Below, piece by piece: positions 24,579-33,927 of a stretch of DNA of 64,000 nt. The DNA is from Alphaproteobacteria bacterium (GTDB lineage: Bacteria > Pseudomonadota > Alphaproteobacteria > JANQMY01). Below the pieces are notes generated by a model, which was not told where the DNA came from, did no database searches, and saw only the letters and a program-made list of their open reading frames with translations. The stretch spans positions 62,001 through 126,000 of the forward strand of contig JANQPL010000017.1 of NCBI GenBank assembly GCA_028289425.1. The letters run 5' to 3'. A program made the translations under genes and the position numbers. Every line of letters begins with the position of its first letter. The stretch's first letter is position 1.

Positions 24579-25790
24579 TTAGACGATCAATAGCTGCGCA
24601 GTCACACCAAGGGATTTCAATTCTGCTCGAATCTCGTTCTCGTAGGTGGCGTTCATCAAATAGATCACGTCGGGTTTGATCCCCTTCAAAGCCCATGGCG
24701 GAACAATCTCCTGACCCGTGCCAGGGATGAACTTGCCGTGTTTGCGGGGGCTAATGTCCACTGCATAGGGCAGGCGATCTCGCTCGCCGTCGCCTTGAGT
24801 GAGATTCAGAAATGTAACCCCCTTTGAACCGGCGCCCCAAATGGCGGCGGTCTTGTTCTGCAAAGCAAGCTGACGTCGTGTTTCTTTCCAAAACTCGCAC
24901 TTTCTGTGGAAGCTCTCCGAAAACCGATCTGCGAGTTCGGTCACATTGGAGAGTGCTGAGCCGTTAGCGGTGTCGGACTTGGTGGCCTGAGATTTTTGTG
25001 AAGTGAGTTGTAGGTCAATTGACAAGAACTGCCGATCATAAGCCGGCTCAACGCGCAAAACCTCAAAGCCGCACCGCTTGAAAAGATGAGAAAGCGACCC
25101 GGACCAAAAGTAGGAACAATGTTCGTAGATCAGGTCCCAAATGCCGAGATCTTCCAGCGTGAACAGACCGTTGGGCACTTCGAAATAGGCAATCGCACCT
25201 GGATTGTGTTTGAGCGCTTGCTTCACTGGCGTGATAAATGTAGCCGGCTCAGGCACATGTTCCAGAACGTGACGGCAGCAAAAAAAATCGGCGGAATGGA
25301 CTTCAAATTCCGGACTGAAGTTTTCAGGAAACACTTGAACACAGTCCGGCAGTTCTGCGCTGGACCGGTCGAAGCTTTGATCGAATCCCAATCCGGCATT
25401 GTTTCCCAAGCGGCATATCTCCGCGAGAAACTCTGCCTGACCACACCCCAGTTCGATGATCGTTCGTTCGCGCAAATCATAGGTATCGATTAGGCGAAGG
25501 GCTAGGGTTCGCGCATATGTTCTGAAATGTTCAGAAAAGTGAAGTGATGTCTCGTAGTTTTCGCCATACTCCAACAGCTTGGGTTGAAAATCGCTATTGA
25601 AGCAATGTCCGCACACGTCGCAAAAGGTAAGGTCGATATTCCCCTTCGGTGCGCCGAGCGCTGAGGCACGATCAAGCCACAGATTGTTGCACACAACCGG
25701 GACATTGCTCATTTGCAACAAGCGTTTGGTGTGCCGGGAAAAGCAAACCGGGCAAGTCGCGGTTTGCGTATTTAAGGATTCTGTGCTCAC
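24579..25790 (-). CDS. Zinc-site SAM methyltransferase, C-methyltransferase type (third of a tandem set)
   Basis: A 403-residue protein with a GTG start. The zinc site is CPVCFSRHTK and CDVCGHCF. TIIELGCGQAEFLAEICRLG is SAM motif I and DFFCCRHVLEHVPEP motif IV. The catalytic-type motif reads LIYEHCSYFW, one residue shorter than the standard YHEH. The C-terminal domain has TAAIWGAGSKGVTFLNL. It is the last gene of a four-gene minus-strand operon and is clearly related to the adjacent 25803 gene, sharing CGQ.EFL, EHCSYF and WG.GSK motifs, so a tandem duplication followed by divergence is likely. Confidence 0.83.
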   Translation of the reverse strand: MSTESLNTQTATCPVCFSRHTKRLLQMSNVPVVCNNLWLDRASALGAPKGNIDLTFCDVCGHCFNSDFQPKLLEYGENYETSLHFSEHFRTYARTLALRLIDTYDLRERTIIELGCGQAEFLAEICRLGNNAGLGFDQSFDRSSAELPDCVQVFPENFSPEFEVHSADFFCCRHVLEHVPEPATFITPVKQALKHNPGAIAYFEVPNGLFTLEDLGIWDLIYEHCSYFWSGSLSHLFKRCGFEVLRVEPAYDRQFLSIDLQLTSQKSQATKSDTANGSALSNVTELADRFSESFHRKCEFWKETRRQLALQNKTAAIWGAGSKGVTFLNLTQGDGERDRLPYAVDISPRKHGKFIPGTGQEIVPPWALKGIKPDVIYLMNATYENEIRAELKSLGVTAQLLIV

Positions 25791-25802
25791 AGAAATCAGG
25801 CC

Positions 25803-27029
25803 CTAGGATGCCAAGGCTTCTTCAGACGGCATGTAATGGGTTATGGGCAGCACTTCGGGAGAAAGTCCACGCTCTGACAGCGTTGATTGAATTTCGTCAG
25901 TATAGACTGGGTTCATCACAATCACCAGATCTGGATTGAGCGCCACCAGCGTATCTGGACCAACAACTGGATGGCCCGTTCCCGGCAGAAAGGTGTTCCA
26001 CTTGTGCGGGTTAATGTCGACCGCCGCCTCGATACTGGCACCCGTCTCGATCGTTGTCAGAAAAGACACTGCTTTCGATCCGCCTCCCCATAGGACGGCC
26101 TTTTGTTTTTTGTTTGCCACGGCATTCAGTCTGTTCGACCAGGCGTCTCTAAACTGAGCCACCGTATTACGGAAACTCTGTATACGATGTGTGCTTAATG
26201 GCTCTTGTTTTGACGGAGCGACAGTTGGTTCGCCCGCTATATCTGCTTCGGCAACAAGATACTGATCGTCATAAACGGGATAAATATCAGTGACGTCGAA
26301 TTGCGCAAGGCTCAAGAGGCGACGAAGCGCCGCCGGAGTGAAATAAGAACAGTGTTCGTAGTAGACGTCCCAAAAAGCCTTTTCGTCCAAGATGTAGTCG
26401 GCATTGGGTATCATAAAGAAGAGAGATGCATTCTGCTTTTCGCCGATTGCACGCCGAATACCGTGCATGAACGAAAGCGTGTTCGGAATGTGCTCCAACG
26501 TCATTTTGCAGCAGAATAGGTCAGCTTGTTCTGTCTGGTACGCGTCGGAATAGAAATCGGCGACAAAAGACGCACCAGTGCTGCGTTCCACATCGGCGCG
26601 AGAAGGATCGTAGGCCGGGTCGAATCCAAGGCCTTCGTTGCCGCCCAAGTCGCAAAGCAGTGACAAGAACTCCCCCTGTCCGCAACCTATTTCGATGACC
26701 CTTTTTTTCTTTAGGCCGAAGCGGTCGATCACATGCTGTGCGAGTTTGTGGTGGAATGTATTGAATGTCTCAGAATATGCCTGCGTCGCTTCGTAACCAG
26801 CGCCATATGCTTCCAGATGCGGATCGAACTGCGTATTCCAAATGAAATCGCAAGATGTGCAGTGCGCAAGCGTGATGTTTCCCTTCTGAAATGCTTTCGC
26901 CTTGTCGCTTTCATCGAAAAGCAGAACACTGTGAGTCGGAACAGAGGGGACTTCGTAAAACACCGAGCCAATGCCGTCGGCGCAATTGGGGCATACCAAT
27001 CCCGTCTGATTGTTTTGTTCGGTGCTCAT
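25803..27029 (-). CDS. Zinc-site SAM methyltransferase, C-methyltransferase type (second of a tandem set)
   Basis: A 408-residue protein from ATG 27029. The zinc site is CPNCADGIG and HCTSCDFIW. RVIEIGCGQGEFLSLLCDLG is motif I, ADLFCCKMTLEHIPNTL motif IV, VYYEHCSYF the catalytic-type motif and KAVLWGGGSKAVSFLTT the start of the C-terminal domain. It lies 12 bases before the related gene at 24579 and 15 bases after the one at 27045, so all are in one transcript. As with its relatives, methyl transfer to carbon of a keto nucleotide sugar is the best model, but the divergence of the motif leaves the chemistry open. Confidence 0.83.
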   Translation of the reverse strand: MSTEQNNQTGLVCPNCADGIGSVFYEVPSVPTHSVLLFDESDKAKAFQKGNITLAHCTSCDFIWNTQFDPHLEAYGAGYEATQAYSETFNTFHHKLAQHVIDRFGLKKKRVIEIGCGQGEFLSLLCDLGGNEGLGFDPAYDPSRADVERSTGASFVADFYSDAYQTEQADLFCCKMTLEHIPNTLSFMHGIRRAIGEKQNASLFFMIPNADYILDEKAFWDVYYEHCSYFTPAALRRLLSLAQFDVTDIYPVYDDQYLVAEADIAGEPTVAPSKQEPLSTHRIQSFRNTVAQFRDAWSNRLNAVANKKQKAVLWGGGSKAVSFLTTIETGASIEAAVDINPHKWNTFLPGTGHPVVGPDTLVALNPDLVIVMNPVYTDEIQSTLSERGLSPEVLPITHYMPSEEALAS

Positions 27030-27044
27030 AAAATCGCCCCACGC

Positions 27045-28298
27045 TCAAGTAACAACGTGCGGTTCCGGAACGGGAATAATGAACTTACCACCACGGCGTC
27101 TGAACTCGTCTTGTTGGTTGATGATTTCGTCGGCAAAATTCCAAGCAAGAATGAGAAGATAGTCCGGCACTTCGTTGTCAATTCTTTCAGGTCCACAGAT
27201 CGGCAGCGCATTTCCACTCATAAAGCGTCCCTGCTTGTGGGGATTGCGGTCGGCAATAAAGTCCAGATGATTGGCGTCTATTCCGCAATAGCTCATCAGA
27301 GTGTTTGCTTTTGCGGCAGCCCCATAACCGGCAATCCTTTTCTCATCGCGTTTGATGTCCTCAAGGATATCCATCAGGGCCGTTTTCAAGCGCTCGACGC
27401 GATTCCCAAATTGTTCGTAGTAATCTGCTTTCGTAACGCCAAGCTCGGATTCGTACTTCAGGAAATGTCGGACACTTTCCCTTAGGTTCTCCTTAGGCTC
27501 AACGAACAGCCGTAAGGAACCGCCATGAATATCGGTTTTGACGACGCGATTTAGATGCAGTCCGTGGCGACGGAACAGAGACACCAGTGCCGTCACCGAG
27601 AAGTAGCACAAATGTTGATGATAGATTGTGTCGAACTCGAGCTTCTCAACAAGGTCCACCAAGTAAGGCGCTTCAATGACTGCGACGCCGTCGTCTTTCA
27701 AGACGTGTTGAATCCCTGCAACAAAGCCATTCAAATCTGCGACATGTGCGAGAACGTTGTTCGCCAGGAATACGTCCGCAGACTGACCATCGAGTACTAG
27801 TTTTTCGGCCAAGTCACTAGTGAAGAATGTTTTTAGTGTGGGAATCCCGTCTGCGATCGCTTTGTCGGCTGGGCCTTCGGCTGGGTCCACTCCCAACACC
27901 TTGATGCCTTGCTCCACAAAATGGCGCAGCATATATCCGTCATTGCTGGCCGCTTCGACCACCAGATGATCTGTCCCAAGATTTCTTTCTTCGATGAGCG
28001 CCTTAGCGCTGGTGCCGAAATGCTTCATCAGGTAGGGAGAAACCGATGAATAGTAGGGGTAGTCGTTGCAGAACAAGACGTCCGGCTCAACAGTTGCCAG
28101 GATTTGCACCAAGCTGCAGTTTTCGCAAAAGACCAGATCAAGGGGGGCTTTGGGTTCTGGAGCAGTCAATGACTCCTGTGTCAACAACCGATCGGCAAGA
28201 GGCGTCTCTCCAAGATCCAAGATCTTTGTAAGACGTGCCTCGCCGCAAGAGCGGCAACCATCAATGATCTCAACAGGTGCCCCGATACCCTTACGCAT
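27045..28298 (-). CDS. Zinc-site SAM methyltransferase, NDP-hexose C-methyltransferase type
   Basis: A 417-residue protein. [21 protein letters not shown] near residue 14 is very typical of sugar C-methyltransferases, with the second zinc pair in [27 protein letters not shown] is the SAM loop, [15 protein letters not shown] the catalytic-type motif (Y-H-Q-H, Gln for Glu), and [19 protein letters not shown] starts the C-terminal domain. It overlaps the epimerase gene by 8 bases and has cgaggtg upstream. Together with the SDR it probably makes one C-methyl sugar. Confidence 0.86.
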   Translation of the reverse strand: MRKGIGAPVEIIDGCRSCGEARLTKILDLGETPLADRLLTQESLTAPEPKAPLDLVFCENCSLVQILATVEPDVLFCNDYPYYSSVSPYLMKHFGTSAKALIEERNLGTDHLVVEAASNDGYMLRHFVEQGIKVLGVDPAEGPADKAIADGIPTLKTFFTSDLAEKLVLDGQSADVFLANNVLAHVADLNGFVAGIQHVLKDDGVAVIEAPYLVDLVEKLEFDTIYHQHLCYFSVTALVSLFRRHGLHLNRVVKTDIHGGSLRLFVEPKENLRESVRHFLKYESELGVTKADYYEQFGNRVERLKTALMDILEDIKRDEKRIAGYGAAAKANTLMSYCGIDANHLDFIADRNPHKQGRFMSGNALPICGPERIDNEVPDYLLILAWNFADEIINQQDEFRRRGGKFIIPVPEPHVVT

Positions 28299-29343
28299 CG
28301 CACACCTCGGATTGTTTCAGGCGCAGATCAGTGCCGATCATACCTTCCTCAATTTTGCTGCGCAGGTATTTGATACGGCTGAATGTGGCACCCTCAAAAT
28401 CCTCTAGGCGCAACCCCTCGGAAACGTACGTTTCATATAGTTCGGTAATCCCTCGTTCGGCTGTCCAGCCGGCAGAAAACGATGGAAGCTGCCGCACAAT
28501 CTTGGAGCAATCGACGCGATAATTCCGTGTGTCCGGTCCTGCGTCCGGCGCAAAATCAACTTCGCAGTCAGGAACGATTTGAGCGACCAAATCCGCGATT
28601 TCCCGAATGCGAAAATTCTCATCATTACGGCCCACATTGAAAGCTTCATTGTGAATCGTTTCGCTGGGAGATTCTAGAACAGCTATGAATGCGCGAGCAA
28701 TGTCTGCGATGTGGACGATGGGGCGCCATGGGCTGCCATCGCTCTTTAGGTAGACTTGGTGCGTCGTAAATGCCCAGGCGGTCAGATTGTTTACCACCAG
28801 ATCGAAGCGCAGCCGCGGCGACACGCCATATGCTGTCGCATTTCGTAGATAGGTTGGCGAGAAATTATCGTCGGCAAGGAGCGCGAGCTCTTGTTCGGCC
28901 AGCACCTTCGACTGTCCATAGGGCGTCACCGGGTTGAACTCGCTTTGCTCGTCAAGGAGATCATTACCTGCGGCGCCGTAAGTGCTGCAAGAGGACGAAA
29001 ACACAAATCGCTGAACGCCGGCCTGTTTGGCTAGTTTGGCGAGCTTCACGGTCGCGCGGTAGTTGATGTCGAGAGTCAATTCGGGGTTCAAGTCGCCAAG
29101 GGGATCATTCGACAAGCCTGCTAAATGCAGAACGGCGTCAAATCCGCTTACGTCCGATTTATCCACGTCGCGAACATCCTTCTTTATCGAAGGCAGCTCC
29201 GTTGCCGCACCGGTATACACGCAAGGCTCAAACAAGCCGCTGTCCAGGCCCACCACCTCATAGCCGGACTGAACTAACATTGGTGCCAATATCGAGCCGA
29301 TATAGCCTTGGTGGCCTGTAAGAAGTACGCGCATGGGGTCCAT
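28291..29343 (-). CDS. NAD-dependent epimerase/dehydratase (SDR)
   Basis: A 350-residue enzyme if ATG 29343 is used, which has agaaag upstream; the track begins at a TTG, and a further ATG at 29334 starts directly at [10 protein letters not shown]. The NAD loop is [17 protein letters not shown], followed by [28 protein letters not shown] and YGQSK (YxxxK). The SNDP segment is shared with the SDR at 14488, so they are probably paralogues. First gene of a minus-strand operon with three zinc-site methyltransferases. It likely prepares or finishes the nucleotide sugar they act on. Confidence 0.86.
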   Translation of the reverse strand: MDPMRVLLTGHQGYIGSILAPMLVQSGYEVVGLDSGLFEPCVYTGAATELPSIKKDVRDVDKSDVSGFDAVLHLAGLSNDPLGDLNPELTLDINYRATVKLAKLAKQAGVQRFVFSSSCSTYGAAGNDLLDEQSEFNPVTPYGQSKVLAEQELALLADDNFSPTYLRNATAYGVSPRLRFDLVVNNLTAWAFTTHQVYLKSDGSPWRPIVHIADIARAFIAVLESPSETIHNEAFNVGRNDENFRIREIADLVAQIVPDCEVDFAPDAGPDTRNYRVDCSKIVRQLPSFSAGWTAERGITELYETYVSEGLRLEDFEGATFSRIKYLRSKIEEGMIGTDLRLKQSEVCDA

Positions 29344-29485
29344 TCGTCTTTCTGGTCTCAACAGACAGTATCATCAATGCGGGAGGTTGCTGTCCCGTAA
29401 AACCTGACCTCGGGTCTCAACAAGATTTGGCAGTTGCCGCATTTTGCGACAGCCTCCAACCGGCGACATTCACTCGGTTTCGTTG

Positions 29486-29632
29486 CTACTCGAGAAACAA
29501 AGCACGTAATGTGTTTGCGCCATCAGTCGACGCCAACACGGACGCTAAAGCCACGAAGCCTGCAAGTATTACGTATTCGACAACATTAGCGCCGCTGTTG
29601 TTCTTAAAGAATCGAAGAGCAAGTCCGCGCAT
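29486..29632 (-). CDS. Flp-family type IVb pilin, orphan
   Basis: A 48-residue protein from ATG 29632, preceded by ggggg eight bases upstream; the longer track ORF adds 28 residues without pilin character. FFKNNSGANVVEYVILAGFVALASVL matches Flp/Fap pilins: a short basic leader, Gly before the cleavage point, the Glu-Tyr pair and a hydrophobic helix. After prepilin processing it would assemble a thin Tad-type adhesion pilus. No tad/cpa genes are in the window, so this is an isolated pilin or pseudopilin gene and assembly must depend on another locus. Confidence 0.8.
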   Translation of the reverse strand: MRGLALRFFKNNSGANVVEYVILAGFVALASVLASTDGANTLRALFLE

Positions 29633-29680
29633 GGCAAACCCCCACAATAGACACCCAATGCCGAGCGTTGTTTCTCGGTT

Positions 29681-29713
29681 TTGTGCCAGATTGAAGCAGG
29701 ACTTGTGCCAGAT
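29681..29713 (-). promoter_or_regulatory. Two 11-base direct repeats on a 22-base period before the pilin gene, overlapping a sigma-54-like site
   Basis: On the minus strand ATCTGGCACAA occurs twice with an 11-base spacer, 49-81 bases before the pilin ATG. The upstream copy also begins TGGCACAAGTCCTGCT (29695-29710), which is close to the sigma-54 consensus TGGCACG-N4-TTGCA with two mismatches. A 22-base repeat puts both copies on the same DNA face. It may be a sigma-54 promoter, a repeat operator, or both. Confidence 0.45.
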
Positions 29714-29814
29714 CATTCCTGCGAATGATGGGGCCGAAACGTGCCGCGATGAAACATCAACGTCGGATTGTTGCGCCTCGTTCCAAATTGAAACAAATAT
29801 GATCCAAATCGAAA

Positions 29815-30849
29815 CTAAATTCGTGGGTCCACCAAGATTTTGACTTCTTCCGGGTCGGTAGCCAATCGGGCAAAGGCTCCATCGATCCCATCAAGGGACA
29901 CAGTAGACGTATGCAACGGGGCCAGTTTTAGCCGTTCGTCTTCCACCAGCGCTTGAGCCACGTCGAATTCTTCGCGTAAATATCCAAGTGAGGCGACAAG
30001 CTCTATTTCCTTAACCAGCCATTCGGCAGCGTTTATCTCAGCCGGCAGGTTTGGAAAACCAACCAAGGACACGACGCCCCCACGGCGGCACAGCCCAACG
30101 GATTGGTTAATCGTTTGAGGGATTCCGGCGCATTCAAACACCACATCCGCACCTTCCTTGCCGACATGATTCTGAACCTGTTCGAGCGTCTGTTCTTTGC
30201 TGGGATCGATGAGTAGATCGGCACCCAACACCCCTCCCAAATTCCGGCGGGACTCTTGTGGTTCAATCAAAACCACTGTTCCCGCACCGGCCGCACGGGC
30301 GCATTGGAGTGTGAGCAATCCGATTGGTCCTGCGCCGACTACGACAACACTGTCTCCTAAGCTCAGCCTGGTACGCCGAACCGCGTGAATGGCGACGGTC
30401 GCCGGTTCAAGTAGTGACGCCTCGATGTCAGAGAGTTTTGACGTGACGCCATAGAGGCGGGAGGCGTCGATGGCGATGGACGGTGCAAACCCGCCGTGCG
30501 CTGCTGCCATCGGTCCGACGCCGATCATCCCAGCAAACGCGGTTTCGCAGTAAGCTGTCTCACCCCGCAGACAAGGGGCGCATTGACCGCAAGCGCTTGA
30601 AATCCCGATGGCGACGCGATCGCCCTCCTTGATGTGCCCGACTTCTTTGCCGAGGGCGCTGACATTGCCCATCCACTCATGGCCGCAAATGGCAGGGTTG
30701 TAGGGCTCACCTGATTGGTACGCATGCAAATCAGTTCCGCAAATCCCGCAATAAGCGATGTCGACCACCGCCTTACCGGTGCTTGGTTCGGGCGTAGGCA
30801 TGTCGACAAGCTCAAGCTTGTTCTTTCCGGTTACCAGGGCTGCTTCCAT
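29815..30849 (-). CDS. Zinc-dependent medium-chain alcohol dehydrogenase
   Basis: A 344-residue enzyme. ATG 30849 is used because aaggag lies seven bases upstream; the track starts two codons earlier at a TTG. CGICGTDLHAYQSG and CGHEWMGNV supply the catalytic zinc ligands, CGQCAPCLRGETAYC the four-Cys structural zinc site, and VVVGAGPIGLLTLQCA the NAD loop. Overall it resembles sorbitol, butanediol or threonine dehydrogenases. It is on the minus strand, divergent from 31055, and could oxidise a polyol or sugar alcohol. Whether it belongs to the glycan locus is unclear. Confidence 0.87.
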   Translation of the reverse strand: MEAALVTGKNKLELVDMPTPEPSTGKAVVDIAYCGICGTDLHAYQSGEPYNPAICGHEWMGNVSALGKEVGHIKEGDRVAIGISSACGQCAPCLRGETAYCETAFAGMIGVGPMAAAHGGFAPSIAIDASRLYGVTSKLSDIEASLLEPATVAIHAVRRTRLSLGDSVVVVGAGPIGLLTLQCARAAGAGTVVLIEPQESRRNLGGVLGADLLIDPSKEQTLEQVQNHVGKEGADVVFECAGIPQTINQSVGLCRRGGVVSLVGFPNLPAEINAAEWLVKEIELVASLGYLREEFDVAQALVEDERLKLAPLHTSTVSLDGIDGAFARLATDPEEVKILVDPRI

Positions 30850-30950
30850 CGTCAACTCCTTATTTTCTTCATTTTTTTGGCTATTACGACCGATGAGGCC
30901 GTTGCGGTCAAGGTGACAGGACCTCTCGAGTTGCGGCCGGTGGAAGGGGC

Positions 30951-30979
30951 TTGAGCTACCTTATGTTGGCGCTCTATTT
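30951..30979 (+). promoter_or_regulatory. Candidate sigma-70 promoter for the 31055 gene
   Basis: TTGAGC (30951-30956) and CTATTT (30974-30979) are separated by 17 bases and end 75 bases before the ATG at 31055. The -35 box is good, the -10 moderate. Assigned by eye only. Confidence 0.35.
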
Positions 30980-31054
30980 TCCGTTCTCGATTCCGGTTTT
31001 TGTGGTAAAGAATCTGAGATTAGATCGCCGCCGGCAGGAAAAGGAGCGCAAAGA

Positions 31055-31297
31055 ATGAGCGATAACAAGCAAGACGACGGATCGCAGGAGCGTATCACTG
31101 TCCTTGCAAAGGAGTTTCTTCCCGCCGCGATGGAGTATCACCGCCGGAACATGGGCGAGAAGGGGTATGAGCTCGAGGGGCGCATTACCCAGCGGCGCTT
31201 CATGATGATTGAAGGCATGGGCGAACCCAGCGACCTGTTCGAAGGCGAAGTTTTCTATGCGGCGACCTTTGTGAAGAAGGGTTCGGGTAAAGGATAG
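31055..31297 (+). CDS. Small conserved-looking protein of unknown function
   Basis: An 80-residue acidic/basic protein with aaaggag ten bases before its ATG, so translation is credible. It has no signal peptide or membrane segment. FLPAAMEYHRRNMGEKGYEL and RRFMMIEGMGEPSDLFEGEVFYAATFVKK suggest a small alpha/beta fold. I do not recognise the family. It lies 117 bases before ettA on the same strand and could share its transcript. A cytoplasmic role is likely; nothing further can be inferred. Confidence 0.7.
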   Translation: MSDNKQDDGSQERITVLAKEFLPAAMEYHRRNMGEKGYELEGRITQRRFMMIEGMGEPSDLFEGEVFYAATFVKKGSGKG

Positions 31298-31414
31298 ACC
31301 CACCTTTTCCGGAAAGTTTCAAACAAGAATAAAGAGCTGGTTTTGCGGCCGATCTGCCCCGGACCCTGATTTTGGGGGCTGCCCTGGCAGGTTGCGGCGG
31401 GATATGGAGTGATC

Positions 31415-33094
31415 ATGGCATCCTATCAATATGTTTATGTCATGCAGGACCTGTCCAAGACTTTTACGGGCGGCAAACAGGTCTTGAAGAACATCAGATT
31501 GTCCTTCTTTCCTGGCGCGAAAATTGGTGTCATCGGCGTTAATGGTGCCGGCAAGTCCACACTGTTAAAGATAATGGCTGGATTGGACACGGAGTTCCAA
31601 GGCGAGGCTTGGGCGGCGGACGGCGTCAAAGTAGGGTACCTCGCACAAGAGCCCGAACTCGATCCGTCCAAAGATGTATTTGGCAATGTGATGGAAGGCC
31701 TTGCCGATACGAAAGCCCTATTGGATGAGTTCGAGGCCGTGTCGGCGAAGTTTGCAGAGCCGATGGACGATGATGAAATGAATGAGCTCATCGCCCGACA
31801 AGCGGAGATACAGGAAAAGATTGATGCTGCTGACGCCTGGGATGTGAGCAATCGGGTCGAAATGGCGATGGACGCATTGCGCTGCCCACCTAGTGATGCG
31901 GATGTCTCAAAACTGTCGGGAGGCGAACGCCGCCGCGTAGCACTTTGCAGACTCTTGCTCGAGAAGCCTGACATGCTCTTGCTGGATGAACCGACAAACC
32001 ATTTAGATGCGGAATCGGTTGCTTGGCTCGAACAATATCTAAAGGATTACGCTGGCACGGTCATGCTGATAACACACGACCGCTATTTTTTGGACAACGT
32101 GACCGGATGGATTCTTGAACTTGACCGCGGCCAAGGCATTCCATGGGAAGGCAACTACTCAAGCTGGTTGGAGCAGAAGCAAAAACGCTTGGCCCAAGAG
32201 GGCTCAAAGGAAGAGGCACGGCAGCGAACACTTGCACGGGAATTGGAATGGGTTCGATCAAGCCCCAGGGCCCGTCAGGCCAAAAGCAAAGCACGCATTC
32301 GTGCCTACGAAGAACTCCTCGCGCAATCGGCAGACTCTGGGCCGGGTAGTGCCCAAATTGTTATTCCAGCAGGTCCGCGATTGGGTGATCTCGTGGTCGA
32401 GGCTAAGAACCTTCGGAAGGGATTTGAAGATAAGTTACTCATCGATGATCTCTCATTTCTCCTGCCGCCGGGTGGCATCGTCGGTGTTATTGGACCGAAC
32501 GGCGCTGGCAAGACGACACTTTTTCGGATGCTCACGGGCCAGGAACAAGCGGACTCAGGCTGTCTTAGATGTGGCGAGACGGTCGTTATGGGTTATGTGG
32601 ACCAAAGCCGAGACGCCCTCACGGCGACGAACACCGTTTGGGAGGAAATCTCCGAAGGGCTGGACGTTTTGCAACTGGGAAAGCGTGAGGTTCAGAGCCG
32701 GGCTTATGTGAGTGCCTTCAATTTCCGCGGGCCTGACCAGCAAAAGAAGGTGGGGCAGCTATCGGGGGGCGAACGGAACCGCGTTCATCTGGCAAAGATG
32801 CTGAAGTCCGGCGCAAATCTTCTTTTGTTGGACGAGCCCACAAATGACCTGGACGTGGACACGCTACGCGCGCTTGAAGATGCGCTCACTGAATTCGCCG
32901 GATGTGCGGTTGTTATCAGCCACGACCGTTGGTTTTTAGATCGAATTGCTACTCACATTCTTGCCTTTGAAGGTGACAGTAACGTGGTCTGGTTTGAGGG
33001 GAATTATCAGGACTATGAGGCGGACTACCGTCGCCGGTATGGCGCTGAAGCGGAGCGTCCACATCGAATCAAATACAAGAAGTTGGAGCGTTAG
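31415..33094 (+). CDS. ettA: Energy-dependent translational throttle protein EttA (ABC-F ATPase)
   Basis: A 559-residue soluble ATPase with two ABC domains, near the 555 of E. coli EttA. Domain one has [16 protein letters not shown] (Walker A), [17 protein letters not shown] (signature) and [17 protein letters not shown] (Walker B). The linker is highly charged ([20 protein letters not shown]). Domain two has [31 protein letters not shown] and [11 protein letters not shown]. No membrane segment. EttA binds the ribosomal E site and gates the first elongation steps according to ATP/ADP ratio. ATG 31415 is preceded by ggag; the track begins two codons earlier at GTG. Confidence 0.95.
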   Translation: MASYQYVYVMQDLSKTFTGGKQVLKNIRLSFFPGAKIGVIGVNGAGKSTLLKIMAGLDTEFQGEAWAADGVKVGYLAQEPELDPSKDVFGNVMEGLADTKALLDEFEAVSAKFAEPMDDDEMNELIARQAEIQEKIDAADAWDVSNRVEMAMDALRCPPSDADVSKLSGGERRRVALCRLLLEKPDMLLLDEPTNHLDAESVAWLEQYLKDYAGTVMLITHDRYFLDNVTGWILELDRGQGIPWEGNYSSWLEQKQKRLAQEGSKEEARQRTLARELEWVRSSPRARQAKSKARIRAYEELLAQSADSGPGSAQIVIPAGPRLGDLVVEAKNLRKGFEDKLLIDDLSFLLPPGGIVGVIGPNGAGKTTLFRMLTGQEQADSGCLRCGETVVMGYVDQSRDALTATNTVWEEISEGLDVLQLGKREVQSRAYVSAFNFRGPDQQKKVGQLSGGERNRVHLAKMLKSGANLLLLDEPTNDLDVDTLRALEDALTEFAGCAVVISHDRWFLDRIATHILAFEGDSNVVWFEGNYQDYEADYRRRYGAEAERPHRIKYKKLER

Positions 33095-33205
33095 GGGGCG
33101 TTTGGCCGGTTCAGTCGCTCGGCGTAGCTTGTTTATTGATGTGCCGTTCCGCTACTAGCAATCAAGGTTTGCCAAACACGGCCTCTATTGAAAGCGGTCG
33201 TTGTT

Positions 33206-33841
33206 TTAGGTCGGTCGAACTTCGTCCCTTAGGTAGTCGATCAAAGCGCTTACTTGGCGATTGTTGTTATTGATGAACGACGTAAATTGCTCACGCTGCT
33301 CAATCGCCATCCAAATGCCTTCTACCTGAACGTCGACGACCTTGTAACCTTGGCCCGAATTTAAAACACGCCAGTTGACACGAAAGTCAGCCTCGCCAGA
33401 CCGGATCTTCGACTGGACAACCGCCTCTTTTTCACTGGTGGCTTCGGCCCCAACGATTTCAAACGTCTCACCCGAATACTGTCCGAGCCGTGCCGCATAT
33501 ATGTTTACGACGTACTCGCGGAAGAGCGCTTGATATTCTTGCAATCGGTTTTCTGCGCGCATTTGATTGGCGTAGCGACCGAGTACAAAGCGGCCGATCC
33601 GTTCTAGATCCGCGCCTTCTTGAAACAATTTAGCGAATTTTTGTCTGCGTTCCTGGGGGCTTGCGTTTTCGTCTTGGAGGATCGCAAGAGTTTGGTTTGC
33701 GAGGTCCTCCACGAAAGCCTTAGCTTCATCCACAGTTGCATGGGCAGGGGATGCCACAGAGATCAGGGCGGCAACTGTCGCGAACAAGAACGCGTTCTTG
33801 ATGTGCAAAGCGCCCGCAGCGCATCGACGCACGAAAGTCAT
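33206..33841 (-). CDS. mlaC: MlaC-type phospholipid-binding periplasmic protein
   Basis: A 211-residue protein with signal peptide (FLFATVAALISVASPAHA) and the MlaC/Ttg2D fold: DLANQTLAIL, RRQKFAKLFQEGADLERIGRFVLGR, FREYVVNIYAARLGQYSG and DFRVNWRVLNSGQGYKVVDV. It carries phospholipid between the outer-membrane MlaA complex and the inner-membrane MlaFEDB transporter. ATG 33841 follows gtgagg; the track starts at an upstream GTG. It lies 86 bases after mlaA on the same strand. The MlaFED genes are not in the window. Confidence 0.9.
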   Translation of the reverse strand: MTFVRRCAAGALHIKNAFLFATVAALISVASPAHATVDEAKAFVEDLANQTLAILQDENASPQERRQKFAKLFQEGADLERIGRFVLGRYANQMRAENRLQEYQALFREYVVNIYAARLGQYSGETFEIVGAEATSEKEAVVQSKIRSGEADFRVNWRVLNSGQGYKVVDVQVEGIWMAIEQREQFTSFINNNNRQVSALIDYLRDEVRPT

Positions 33842-33927
33842 GGTTAACCTCACTTACTTGTCCGTTTCGGACATATTCTATTGACCCACTATGCCAAATT
33901 GAAGCTGACTGCCGAATGAACAAACAG

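Noticed and set aside
1-29361. Mobile element or phage origin for the glycan locus
   Set aside because: No transposase, integrase, tRNA attachment site or terminal repeat was seen; strand changes alone do not prove transfer.
33095-33205. Bidirectional terminator between ettA and mlaC
   Set aside because: Only a distant GTTTGGC/GCCAAAC pairing is visible, with no compact stem or U-tract.
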